From Nitrospira sp. (GTDB lineage Bacteria; Nitrospirota; Nitrospiria; Nitrospirales; Nitrospiraceae), in contig JAOUHJ010000023.1 in NCBI GenBank assembly GCA_029865225.1, forward strand, positions 1 to 46,774: 46,774 nt of DNA. The letters are read 5' to 3'. Position 1 is the stretch's first letter, and every line of letters begins with the position of its first letter. The translations under genes were made by a program, and so were the position numbers. Shown here in pieces: positions 1 to 7,457 of this stretch. The notes beneath the pieces are model-generated. The model ran no database searches. It saw only the letters and a list, made by a program, of their open reading frames with translations, and was not told where the DNA came from.

Positions 1-1256
1 TCCTGCTCTCCCAGATCGTCTAGATAATCCGCAACCAACGGCTGAGCGGCCAACTCACCGATCTCACTTTCATCTTCCGGATACAGCGGTACTGCACCGA
101 ACGCCTCGGTAGGATCAATCTCAGGAATCCCCTGCACGAAGACGGTTCGCCAATCCACAGGGCTGAGCTGCTGGCCAACAGTGGACGTCTGCACGACCTG
201 AAGTCCCGTCGCCAACGAGACTCTCGTTTCCCTCTCACGGTCCTTCAAGATCAACTGTGCTCCCTGGACATGGAAGCAGCGATCTAGTGGACACACCTGA
301 CGCTCTCTTGAACTCATGTATGACAGGCCGGTAGGGTCGTCTTTGAGCGTGACTTTTTGAACCACTCCGTCCTTGACCGTCAGACAGACCCCCTGATGGT
401 CATCAATGTACCGCATGGGATAGCGCTGAGTTGGCACCCACACCATGGCGAAGGATTTTGAGGGATTCATGAACTCTACGAGTGGGTCACCGCCTGTCGA
501 CGGCTTGGGATCAAAAAAGCTGCTGAATAGACGAAAGGCCGCCTCGGAAGGATAGGTGGGAATTCCTCGATATTGTAATGATCTTGGAACCGCCCGATCC
601 TTGTTCTGGTCGTCGTAGAGTCCTCGAATGAGTTCGAATACTGCTGAACCAGTTCCTGGCAAGAGCGACTTGAACAGCTCGACCACCGGGAGAAAATCGA
701 TCCGGTCCCAATGCATGGCCCCCATACATGACATGAACCGCGCCTGCTCGAATCCGCCGTCATCGAGCACGTACAGTGCGTCTTTACGCTGCCGAATCGT
801 CGCCGTCCCGTGAGAATCGATACTGAAGTCTTCATCCTGATAGAACCACCGCACTTCTTCGATGGGGACTCGCAGCACCCCGGCTGCCATGGCGCGAAGA
901 TCATCGGGAGTGATCCGCTGCCAATTGGGCCTCGCCGCAAGATTCACCTTCGTCTCATGGACCAATCCGCCTGGTTTGATTCCAACCCACCGGCCCCAAT
1001 CCAGTCGAACTCGTGCACGCGTCAGCGAAACTACGCCGGTCCCATTCACTTCCCATTCACACTCATGTAACGGATGACCAGCAGGATCGGTCGCGAGGAA
1101 TCGTCGCCCATCAGGCCGATAAAAGACGAGGTGCCCGGTGGGAAGAGTTTCGACACGACCGCCGTTCCGGTCGAAATGTTCAGCGAGTGTGCGAGTAGAA
1201 TGAAACCGAAGATGGCCAGGCGTGTTCAGGGCGGTTGCGAGAGCATCCGAAGGCAT
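1..1256 (-). CDS. Conserved-looking protein of unknown function, C-terminus cut by window edge
   Basis: An open frame of about 418 codons runs without a stop from an ATG at 1256 to the left edge, so the C-terminus is missing. The ATG follows the proA stop codon with no intervening base, which points to translational coupling and a shared transcript. The product looks soluble: there is no signal peptide or hydrophobic segment, and it has many Trp, Arg and Asp residues. An N-terminal part rich in short beta-like stretches (for example HLVFYRPDGRRFLATD) is followed by a section containing DALYVLDDGGFEQARFMSC. I do not recognise a family and cannot see catalytic motifs. Only its position after proA suggests any link to metabolism, and that link may be purely transcriptional. 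Confidence 0.8.
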   Translation of the reverse strand, partial: MPSDALATALNTPGHLRFHSTRTLAEHFDRNGGRVETLPTGHLVFYRPDGRRFLATDPAGHPLHECEWEVNGTGVVSLTRARVRLDWGRWVGIKPGGLVHETKVNLAARPNWQRITPDDLRAMAAGVLRVPIEEVRWFYQDEDFSIDSHGTATIRQRKDALYVLDDGGFEQARFMSCMGAMHWDRIDFLPVVELFKSLLPGTGSAVFELIRGLYDDQNKDRAVPRSLQYRGIPTYPSEAAFRLFSSFFDPKPSTGGDPLVEFMNPSKSFAMVWVPTQRYPMRYIDDHQGVCLTVKDGVVQKVTLKDDPTGLSYMSSRERQVCPLDRCFHVQGAQLILKDRERETRVSLATGLQVVQTSTVGQQLSPVDWRTVFVQGIPEIDPTEAFGAVPLYPEDESEIGELAAQPLVADYLDDLGEQ

Positions 1257-2567
1257 TTATTCGCGCAGTTGACCGTTGCCCAACACAATGAATTTTGAGC
1301 AGGTGAGCTCTTCCAATCCCATGGGGCCTCTGGCATGAATCCGCGAGGTACTGATACCGATTTCGGCTCCAAGACCGAACTGATAGCCATCGTTCAGTCG
1401 AGTGGAGGCGTTCACCAGCACGGCACCGGCATCGATTTCTTTGAGAAATCGCATTGCGCGTCCGTAGTCCCTCGTCACAATCGCCTCTGTATGCCGCGAT
1501 CCATACTGCGCAATGTGCTCCATCGCTTCATCCATGTTCTTCACAATCTTCACGGCAAGGATGAGATCGAGAAACTCTTTCCCATAATCCTGTTCGCTCG
1601 CCGGCTTGGCATCGGCGACCAACTGGCAGGTTTTGGGGCAACCGCGCAGCTCGACGTTTCCAGCCTTGAGACGTACCCCAAGTTTTGGCAGCAGCGTTCT
1701 CGCCATCGACTGGTGAACCAATAAGGTTTCCATCGCGTTACAGGTAGAAGGCCGCTGCACTTTGGCATTGACGCAGATCGCTTCAGCCATCGCCGGGTCG
1801 GCTTCGGCATCGACATAGACATGGCACACGCCCGCGTCGTGCTTGACGACCGGAATCGTTGAATGTTCCGCAATGAGTTTCATCAACGACTCTCCGCCTC
1901 GTGGAATGATCAAGTCGATGAAACGGTCCTGCTTCAGCAGCACAGGGACCAGCTCTCGCTCCGCGCGCTCGATAAAGCTAATGGCACCGGAGGGAACACC
2001 CGCCTTCTCTGACGCCTCAGAGAGAATCCTGGCAATCATGGTATTCGAGTGAATCGCCTCGCTTCCTCCGCGCAAGACACAGACGTTGCCAGATTTCAAA
2101 CAGAGCGCTGCCGAATCAGCTGTCACATTCGGACGGGACTCATAAATGATCCCGATCACACCGATGGGCACGCGGACGCGCCCGACTTGCATTCCATTGG
2201 GCCTCGTCCACATGGTTGCCATCATTCCCACCGGATCGGGCAACTTCTCCACTTCACGAATGCCGGCAGCCATCTCTCCAATCCGTTTCTCCGTCAGCCG
2301 TAACCGGTCTGCCATAGCCTTTTTCTCAGGGGCCGTACCGAACGCAGCAAGGTCCAGTTCATTGGCAGTGAGCAATTCGTCGGACTTCGCTTCCAGCGCC
2401 TCCGCCATCGCGAGCAACGCATAATTCTTGGCCGACGTGGAGAGTGACGCCAACCGCCTCGTTGCCCCTTGGGCCTTGGAAACCAGCTCCAGCACATACT
2501 CCGGCATGGGAAGCGCCTTAGATGCTTCGCTCTTCTGATCCAGAACGGTGCTCTCGAACGATTCCAT
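1257..2567 (-). CDS. proA: Glutamate-5-semialdehyde dehydrogenase (gamma-glutamyl phosphate reductase)
   Basis: It catalyses the NADPH-dependent reduction of gamma-glutamyl phosphate to glutamate semialdehyde, the second step of proline synthesis, in the cytoplasm. The 436-residue product has the normal length for ProA. It shows the aldehyde-dehydrogenase fold motifs of the family: RVPIGVIGIIYESRPNVT, the segment CLKSGNVCVLRGGSEA, and the catalytic cysteine in RPSTCNAMETL (Cys276). The C-terminal RIHARGPMGLEELT stretch is also typical. The ATG at 2567 is chosen over a TTG four codons upstream because GAGGAG lies a few bases before it. proB is not in the window. The unknown gene downstream begins directly at the proA stop. 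Confidence 0.97.
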   Translation of the reverse strand: MESFESTVLDQKSEASKALPMPEYVLELVSKAQGATRRLASLSTSAKNYALLAMAEALEAKSDELLTANELDLAAFGTAPEKKAMADRLRLTEKRIGEMAAGIREVEKLPDPVGMMATMWTRPNGMQVGRVRVPIGVIGIIYESRPNVTADSAALCLKSGNVCVLRGGSEAIHSNTMIARILSEASEKAGVPSGAISFIERAERELVPVLLKQDRFIDLIIPRGGESLMKLIAEHSTIPVVKHDAGVCHVYVDAEADPAMAEAICVNAKVQRPSTCNAMETLLVHQSMARTLLPKLGVRLKAGNVELRGCPKTCQLVADAKPASEQDYGKEFLDLILAVKIVKNMDEAMEHIAQYGSRHTEAIVTRDYGRAMRFLKEIDAGAVLVNASTRLNDGYQFGLGAEIGISTSRIHARGPMGLEELTCSKFIVLGNGQLRE

Positions 2568-2671
2568 ACCTCTCCTCAAGGATTCATCTGATTGGGAACA
2601 ATGCTGACAATACCGTGCAGGTTACAAATGAGGCAAAGCCCTACAAACCCTGCAGAACATGTCAGACTCTC

Positions 2672-3697
2672 TCACCGCACCAGCTCAGGCTGGCCAAGAA
2701 CCTTCTGAAAATATTGGACGGTGTTTAACAGAGCATCTTCCAGTTCGACTTTCGGCTCCCACTTTAGCAGCATCTTTGCGAGGGTGATATCCGGTCGCCT
2801 GACTTTTGGATCGTCAGCCGGCAACGAATGATGTGTGATTTCACTCGATGAATGCGTTAACTTGAGAATCACCTTGGCAATTTCCAGCACCGTGAGCTCC
2901 CTCGGATTCCCAATATTGACAGGGTCATGAACGCTACGAGCTAGAGCAATCTCTTGTTTGGTAAAAAACGATTTTCGATCCGTCCGCTGCTCTACCGTCT
3001 TGTCAGAGTCTACAAAAAGGAGTGCGATGATGCCGCGGACGAGGTCATCGACATAACAAAAACTTCTGGTCTGCGTTCCATCACCATAAACCGTAAGTGA
3101 CTTTCCTTGAAGAGCCTGGACAATGAAATTGGACACCACGCGCCCATCATTGGGCCTCATCCGCGGGCCAAAGGTATTGAAAATGCGAACAATCCGTGTA
3201 TCCAGGCCATGATACCGGTGATAGGCCATGGTCATCGCTTCAGCGAAGCGCTTGGCCTCATCATACACACCACGCGGACTGATGGGATTGACATTCCCCC
3301 AATACGATTCAGGTTGTGGGTTCACAAGCGGGTCTCCATAGACCTCTGATGTACTCGCCAATAGAAAGCGAGCGCCCTTCGCCTTCGCCAACCCCAATGC
3401 CTTATGCGTTCCTAATCCTCCCACCTTCAGCGTGGCGATGGGCATATCAAGATAATCTTGTGGGCTTGCAGGAGAGGCAAAATGCATGACCGCATCGAGA
3501 TGACCCTCGACATGAACGTAGTCACAGACGTTGTACTTCACGAATGTAAATCGCTCGTTTCCCATCAAATGGGAAACGTTCTCTACCTTCCCCGTACTGA
3601 GATTGTCCATAGTGATAACATGATGCCCTTGGCTCACAAGCGATTCGGCGAGATGGCTCCCAAGAAACCCAGCCCCGCCAGTGATCAAAATACGCAT
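2672..3697 (-). CDS. UDP-glucuronate decarboxylase-like SDR epimerase/dehydratase
   Basis: This extended short-chain dehydrogenase probably converts UDP-glucuronate to UDP-xylose, a cytoplasmic sugar donor for polysaccharides. The Rossmann motif GGAGFLG lies at residues 7-13, and the catalytic Tyr145-x3-Lys149 in [11 protein letters not shown] is typical of the UXS branch. Other markers are [34 protein letters not shown] and [16 protein letters not shown]. Between [11 protein letters not shown] and VNIGNP there is an extra charged stretch of roughly 25-30 residues (about 229-257) not expected in canonical UXS. The start has AGAGG eight bases upstream. Alternatives are a dTDP-glucose dehydratase or another UDP-sugar epimerase, but the [11 protein letters not shown] segment favours UXS. 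It stands alone between the secretion operon and proA. Confidence 0.88.
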   Translation of the reverse strand: MRILITGGAGFLGSHLAESLVSQGHHVITMDNLSTGKVENVSHLMGNERFTFVKYNVCDYVHVEGHLDAVMHFASPASPQDYLDMPIATLKVGGLGTHKALGLAKAKGARFLLASTSEVYGDPLVNPQPESYWGNVNPISPRGVYDEAKRFAEAMTMAYHRYHGLDTRIVRIFNTFGPRMRPNDGRVVSNFIVQALQGKSLTVYGDGTQTRSFCYVDDLVRGIIALLFVDSDKTVEQRTDRKSFFTKQEIALARSVHDPVNIGNPRELTVLEIAKVILKLTHSSSEITHHSLPADDPKVRRPDITLAKMLLKWEPKVELEDALLNTVQYFQKVLGQPELVR

Positions 3698-3778
3698 ATC
3701 TTGTACCTCTTAAAATTTTGACGAGTCCATGCCAAGCCACGCAGGAGCAACGGAAAACTTTTTTCGGATTAACAGTGT

Positions 3779-3808
3779 ATTCTAACCGAGTTGGTTTGAC
3801 AGTAGCAA
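3779..3808 (-). promoter_or_regulatory. Candidate sigma70 promoter of the UDP-glucuronate decarboxylase gene
   Basis: Read on the minus strand, a TTGCTA box (3808-3803) is separated by 18 bases from a TAGAAT box (3784-3779), about 80 bases before the start codon. This is a consensus match by eye only. The spacing is at the long end and the -35 box is imperfect. Confidence 0.35.
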
Positions 3809-3874
3809 TCTCTTCCTACCCAAACCGAGTCTTGGTCAAGGCCTCTCTGCTGAATAACACGTCCAATTCGGTTT
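3784..3874. repeat. Three AACCGA-n-TTGG motifs upstream of the decarboxylase gene
   Basis: AACCGAGTTGG (3784-3794), AACCGAGTCTTGG (3823-3835) and, inverted, CCAATTCGGTTT (3863-3874) lie within 91 bases of the otherwise empty region between the secretion operon and the decarboxylase gene. The first overlaps the candidate -10 box. They could be binding sites for a regulator or chance similarity. I see no dyad within each copy. Confidence 0.3.
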
Positions 3875-3959
3875 GAGGTTCAGTCGGGAGAAGAGAGGAA
3901 CCGTCGCCCTTTTCACTCCGGTACCATACTCTTCTGTAAATTCCATTATTTATCCGATC

Positions 3960-4664
3960 CTAAGGAGCGGACTCGGATAGCCCAATCAATGGGTCGGGAG
4001 TCTCTGGTGGCACATCGACGTCCGGCATTGGAAGCGAGTCGATGGAATCTATGCCTTGGTCTTGCACATCCAATGATTCCTCCGCGGGGACAGAATCGGG
4101 AGCCACCCCTTCTCCTTGGCCCATCGGTTGAGTCGGTATAGCTGGCTGTCCTGGTCCCGACGTCACAACGGATCCAGCTCCCGCTGCCATGGATGGGTTG
4201 GGATATTGGAAGGCCCAATCAAAGTAGGTAGGTGTTCCCTGGAAGTGACGAACGGCGAGTGGAAAGTTGCTCTGCTTGATCGGCCTCTCCCGGCTTTTAC
4301 TCCGCACTCCCATAATACCTCCAGTCGGGGCACGAATGAGTTGCCACTCACCCCTTCCTACCGGATCAAAATAGACCTTCCTGAGAAACGGTTTGGGTGG
4401 CTTCGTCAGTTCGGCAAGCGACTGGGGGTATACCTCGCCAGGCATGACTCTCCCGGCTTTTCTGTTGGCCGAGTACAGTGCCAACGCCGTTTGAATTTCG
4501 ATCCCCTTGGCCAATAAATCAGCTTCCAACTCCCGCTGAACAATTACCTTCCACTGCCGAGCCGTCATCGTCATCGTCAGACCTATGACGGTGATGGCGA
4601 GCATGACCATAAGGTAGGAGAATCCGGCTTCCCGCCGTCTCAGAGAGGACACGATACCCTGCAT
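3960..4664 (-). CDS. Type II secretion/type IV pilus pseudopilin-like protein with long C-terminal tail
   Basis: This is the last gene of the secretion operon. The N-terminus carries a prepilin-type signal: the charged leader RRREAG is followed by FSYLMVMLAITVIGL, and cleavage would fall after Gly14. The residue at mature position 5 is Met instead of the Glu that most pseudopilins use for assembly. A helical region (about 35-75) and a middle domain containing RKVYFDPVGRGEWQLIRAP resemble the GspG core. The last 60 residues are Pro-, Asp- and Glu-rich and probably disordered. An ATG (4664) and an in-frame GTG (4667) are both possible starts behind AGGAG. The gene begins four to seven bases after the preceding stop. 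It could be a minor pseudopilin that caps or initiates the filament. Confidence 0.75.
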   Translation of the reverse strand: MQGIVSSLRRREAGFSYLMVMLAITVIGLTMTMTARQWKVIVQRELEADLLAKGIEIQTALALYSANRKAGRVMPGEVYPQSLAELTKPPKPFLRKVYFDPVGRGEWQLIRAPTGGIMGVRSKSRERPIKQSNFPLAVRHFQGTPTYFDWAFQYPNPSMAAGAGSVVTSGPGQPAIPTQPMGQGEGVAPDSVPAEESLDVQDQGIDSIDSLPMPDVDVPPETPDPLIGLSESAP

Positions 4665-4670
4665 CACCTC

Positions 4671-5252
4671 TCACTCCTGCTCCACGGTGTCATCCGACAA
4701 CTGCACAGTTTTTTCCATCCGGGTATCGGTATCACGCATGGTCACGCTCTCGGCCGTGATTGATCGGAGAATCAGATGATCGTCAACGCGGTCTCCTACT
4801 TGGAGCATCATCACCTCATCGTCTTTACTCAGCAGAGCCATATCCTTGCGTTTCTGCCGCCCCTCGCCGACGTGTAAAAATCCCAGATATTTGTACTGTG
4901 TCGGTTCCTCTACCTGTTCGGCACCGTTCTCCTCCAAAACCGAACCTTGCTGCTCCTCCGGCACCGTGTCTTTGCTGAGAGGAAGTGAGCCATCAGGACG
5001 AGGTATCGCAAAAATATTCCGAGGTGCCGTGAACTCTGCCTCACGATGAACGCTCGCCGAGGCAAGAAGTTCCACCTGTACACGCCTGCTGGGTCCGGTA
5101 GCCGCGGCCTGTTCTCCTGAAGCAGGAAGGCCCGTGATATTCGTGAGCGGCACATGCAGCGGCTCCTCCATAAAATGCCATTGCCAAGCTGCCAATCCAA
5201 CCCAGACAAGAATCACTGAGGATGCCAAAACCACCTTCTTTCTAGGCTCCAT
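4671..5252 (-). CDS. PilP/GspC-like inner-membrane assembly protein
   Basis: The 193-residue protein has one N-terminal membrane segment (about 7-24, VVLASSVILVWVGLAAWQW). A flexible periplasmic linker with Glu and Gln follows, then a C-terminal HR/PilP-like beta domain (about 118-185) containing YKYLGFLHVGEGRQKRKDMALL and VMMLQVGDRVDDHLILRSI. In type II secretion GspC links the inner-membrane platform to the secretin, and PilP does this in type IV pili. The order after PilM-, PilN- and PilO-like genes favours the PilP/GspC role. It starts two bases after the PilO-like stop. Similarity is by fold pattern, so the exact name is uncertain. Confidence 0.75.
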   Translation of the reverse strand: MEPRKKVVLASSVILVWVGLAAWQWHFMEEPLHVPLTNITGLPASGEQAAATGPSRRVQVELLASASVHREAEFTAPRNIFAIPRPDGSLPLSKDTVPEEQQGSVLEENGAEQVEEPTQYKYLGFLHVGEGRQKRKDMALLSKDDEVMMLQVGDRVDDHLILRSITAESVTMRDTDTRMEKTVQLSDDTVEQE

Positions 5253-5254
5253 GG

Positions 5255-5827
5255 CTATTGCCCCACGTCCGACAGGATGGGCCTCTCCGAATCTGTACGA
5301 AGATACGTCGCAATTTTGACATTGAAGGTCAAGATGTCATCTTGTGCACCTCCAGATCGACTGAGCTCCAAATCCTCTATGAACAACAACTCATCCGCTG
5401 TCTCCAAGTTATGAATGAACCGGCGGAGATCCTCATAGCGTCCGCTCATTGGTCCCTGGAGCAATCCTTTGCTCGTATTAGCAACGGACGTCGGTTCGGT
5501 CCGATACGACAGGGCCGGCATGGTGACTCGATCACGCTTCGCTTCTTCCGAAATCCCCAGTGCCAAGGGAGCAAAATCCCGTTCGTCTGGCAACAAGGCC
5601 CACACTTCAGTCAGATCTTTTTGTGCTTTTCTAGCCTCTCGGTGCTGAAGTAACGACTGCCGCGTTGCGACCCAATCCTTCTCTAATCGATCTCGTGTCG
5701 ACAGAAGACCGGCTAACCCAACATCTTGCACAACGAACAACATGACCAGAAGGCTCACGACGACACTCATCCAAGGAAGCAATGGTGCGAAAGGATGCCG
5801 CAGCACGACAATCAGACGCTCTTTCAT
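5255..5827 (-). CDS. PilO/GspM-like inner-membrane platform protein
   Basis: The 190-residue bitopic protein has a short cytoplasmic N-terminus and a membrane helix (about 18-40, PWMSVVVSLLVMLFVVQDVG). A coiled coil (about 42-75, LEKDWVATRQSLLQHREARK) follows, then a ferredoxin-like periplasmic domain ending in ILTFNVKIATYLR. This is the PilO/GspM layout. With the PilN-like partner it forms the membrane ring that connects the ATPase and secretin. GGAG lies eight bases before the ATG. The gene sits three bases after its PilN-like neighbour and two before the PilP/GspC-like gene, consistent with one operon. Confidence 0.78.
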   Translation of the reverse strand: MKERLIVVLRHPFAPLLPWMSVVVSLLVMLFVVQDVGLAGLLSTRDRLEKDWVATRQSLLQHREARKAQKDLTEVWALLPDERDFAPLALGISEEAKRDRVTMPALSYRTEPTSVANTSKGLLQGPMSGRYEDLRRFIHNLETADELLFIEDLELSRSGGAQDDILTFNVKIATYLRTDSERPILSDVGQ

Positions 5828-5830
5828 CCC

Positions 5831-6448
5831 TTACACTCCATCCTGGTGATACTGTACAGTGACATCAAATTCCACCAACCCATTGGGGCCGGCACGATGT
5901 TGCGCGAGTATTGGATCGTTAAACATCGCATGATCCTGAAGCCCTACGGTGAATGCCGTGATGTCCTCCAACGTCATGGCGGTCCCGGTTACTCGAACCA
6001 TTGTCCCCGCTTGATCAAGGCGCACACTGCTCAGCGCCAGACGTGAAGGGACGGCCTGCTCTAATTCTGTCAGAAACTTTGTCCACGAAAATGTTCTTTT
6101 TTGAAGAAGTTGGTTGGCCAATTCGATCTCGAAAGACAGACGACTTACTGCCTGATCCGATAAATCAACCCGTTCACGCGTTGCCTCCGCAATGAAGTCA
6201 AGGTCCTGCTGCCGGACTCGCTTTAACTGATCTTCGATCGTTCGACACTCTTGATACGTCGCCATGGCTTGCGCGAGATTCCAGAGTATGTCAGACACAA
6301 GGAGGATACAGCTCCCTATCAACAGAAGACGGAGGGGGGCCACAGCAGAGCGGTATCGGCTGCATAGATTGACCTGAAAGTGTTCGCCACCGCCTTTCAG
6401 CCAGTTAAACTTCAATGGTTTGAGAAATGCGTTCATTCCAATAGGCAT
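5831..6448 (-). CDS. PilN-like fimbrial assembly protein
   Basis: The 205-residue protein begins with a short cytoplasmic part containing FQVNLCSRYR, which resembles the INLLP-type motif by which PilN binds PilM. A membrane helix (about 38-58, LRLLLIGSCILLVSDILWNL) is followed by a coiled coil, then a domain with SWTKFLTELEQAVPSRLALSSV and DITAFTVGLQDHAMFNDPIL, characteristic of the PilN family. It is part of the inner-membrane platform. A second in-frame ATG four codons in could also be the start, as neither has a strong ribosome binding site. Confidence 0.8.
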   Translation of the reverse strand: MPIGMNAFLKPLKFNWLKGGGEHFQVNLCSRYRSAVAPLRLLLIGSCILLVSDILWNLAQAMATYQECRTIEDQLKRVRQQDLDFIAEATRERVDLSDQAVSRLSFEIELANQLLQKRTFSWTKFLTELEQAVPSRLALSSVRLDQAGTMVRVTGTAMTLEDITAFTVGLQDHAMFNDPILAQHRAGPNGLVEFDVTVQYHQDGV

Positions 6449-6457
6449 CCCACAACA

Positions 6458-7456
6458 TTATGGCAATCCTGCCAACGCTGCCAATGATGTCATCCCTCGA
6501 TGGTTTTCTTTTGCCACCCAGCCGAGCGTCTCAACCGACTTCCAATGCAGTTGCTCGGCCGAAAGTTGAAGTTCGTCCTCAATCTGTTCCTGAAAGGTTG
6601 AAACCTCCCCCTCTGCACAGATCACGGCTTGATCGACGGTCACAGAAGGGTGCCGCTGATGACAGACTTCCAGCGACGCACTGCACTCTTCTAGCACCCT
6701 CTGTAGCAGCTCGGGCTTGCTCCGGAGGTCGGACACGTCTTCGCCCAAGAGTTTGCATCGGTAAAATAGCGGGTATCCTCGACGGCACACGATTATAGTC
6801 AGCGCTCGGTCGGACAAATTGACCCACAGAATGGTGCGGTGCAACCACTTCGACCTATCTGACACACGCCTCCAAAGATTGAGCAACCTGAGGCTTGTCA
6901 TACCGATATCGTATGGAATCAATCCAACAGATTCGCAGAGCGATTCATACTGTTGGAGCACCGATTCCTGGATCGATGCCGTCAACACTGTGTGGCCTCC
7001 GGATGGGTTCGATTCTTGATCGCGAAAGACTTGGAACACAATCTTGGCTCCGTTGAGCGGGAATAGCTGCTCCTGCCCCAACCGCCACCGAATGAGGTTC
7101 TCTCGCTCCTCGCGCTGAGTGGGAATCTGTTCAAAGTGAAGCACCGCCGCTCTCACTGCAGAATCTGGAAGCAGGACGGTGATTCGTCGAGGAACAACCG
7201 AACGGGCAGCCCCGCCCGCTCCCCTGGCAGTTCCTTTTGAATTGGTTAGATTCAGGATGTGATCGGCTAACGCCGAAAGGTTAGACAAATTGAGGCCCAT
7301 CGGGGAGGGGCTGATCATGTCGTTCGGAAGCGAGGACATGGAACACCTGCGCCGACGTTGTCCACGCCAGCCTCGTCCACTCTCAGCCCACGCGAGTGAG
7401 TCGGTTCCGAATTTCAGACAATACTGGGGCCTACTGCTCCACCAGTCCCAGATCAT
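6458..7456 (-). CDS. PilM/GspL-like cytoplasmic actin-fold platform protein
   Basis: The 332-residue protein lacks a membrane segment. It contains the ASHA/PilM-type pattern: an N-terminal KFGTDSLAWAE beta-hairpin, then VPRRITVLLPDSAVRAAVLHFEQIP, and a second lobe with ILWVNLSDRALTIIVCRRG. PilM binds the N-terminus of PilN at the cytoplasmic face and couples the assembly ATPase to the membrane platform. GspL is the type II equivalent. The residues after KFGTDSLAWAE are unusually Arg-rich (GRGWRGQRRRR). It starts one base after the ATPase stop codon behind GAGGGA. The actin-fold assignment rests on pattern and position. Confidence 0.75.
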   Translation of the reverse strand: MIWDWWSSRPQYCLKFGTDSLAWAESGRGWRGQRRRRCSMSSLPNDMISPSPMGLNLSNLSALADHILNLTNSKGTARGAGGAARSVVPRRITVLLPDSAVRAAVLHFEQIPTQREERENLIRWRLGQEQLFPLNGAKIVFQVFRDQESNPSGGHTVLTASIQESVLQQYESLCESVGLIPYDIGMTSLRLLNLWRRVSDRSKWLHRTILWVNLSDRALTIIVCRRGYPLFYRCKLLGEDVSDLRSKPELLQRVLEECSASLEVCHQRHPSVTVDQAVICAEGEVSTFQEQIEDELQLSAEQLHWKSVETLGWVAKENHRGMTSLAALAGLP

Positions 7457-7457
7457 A

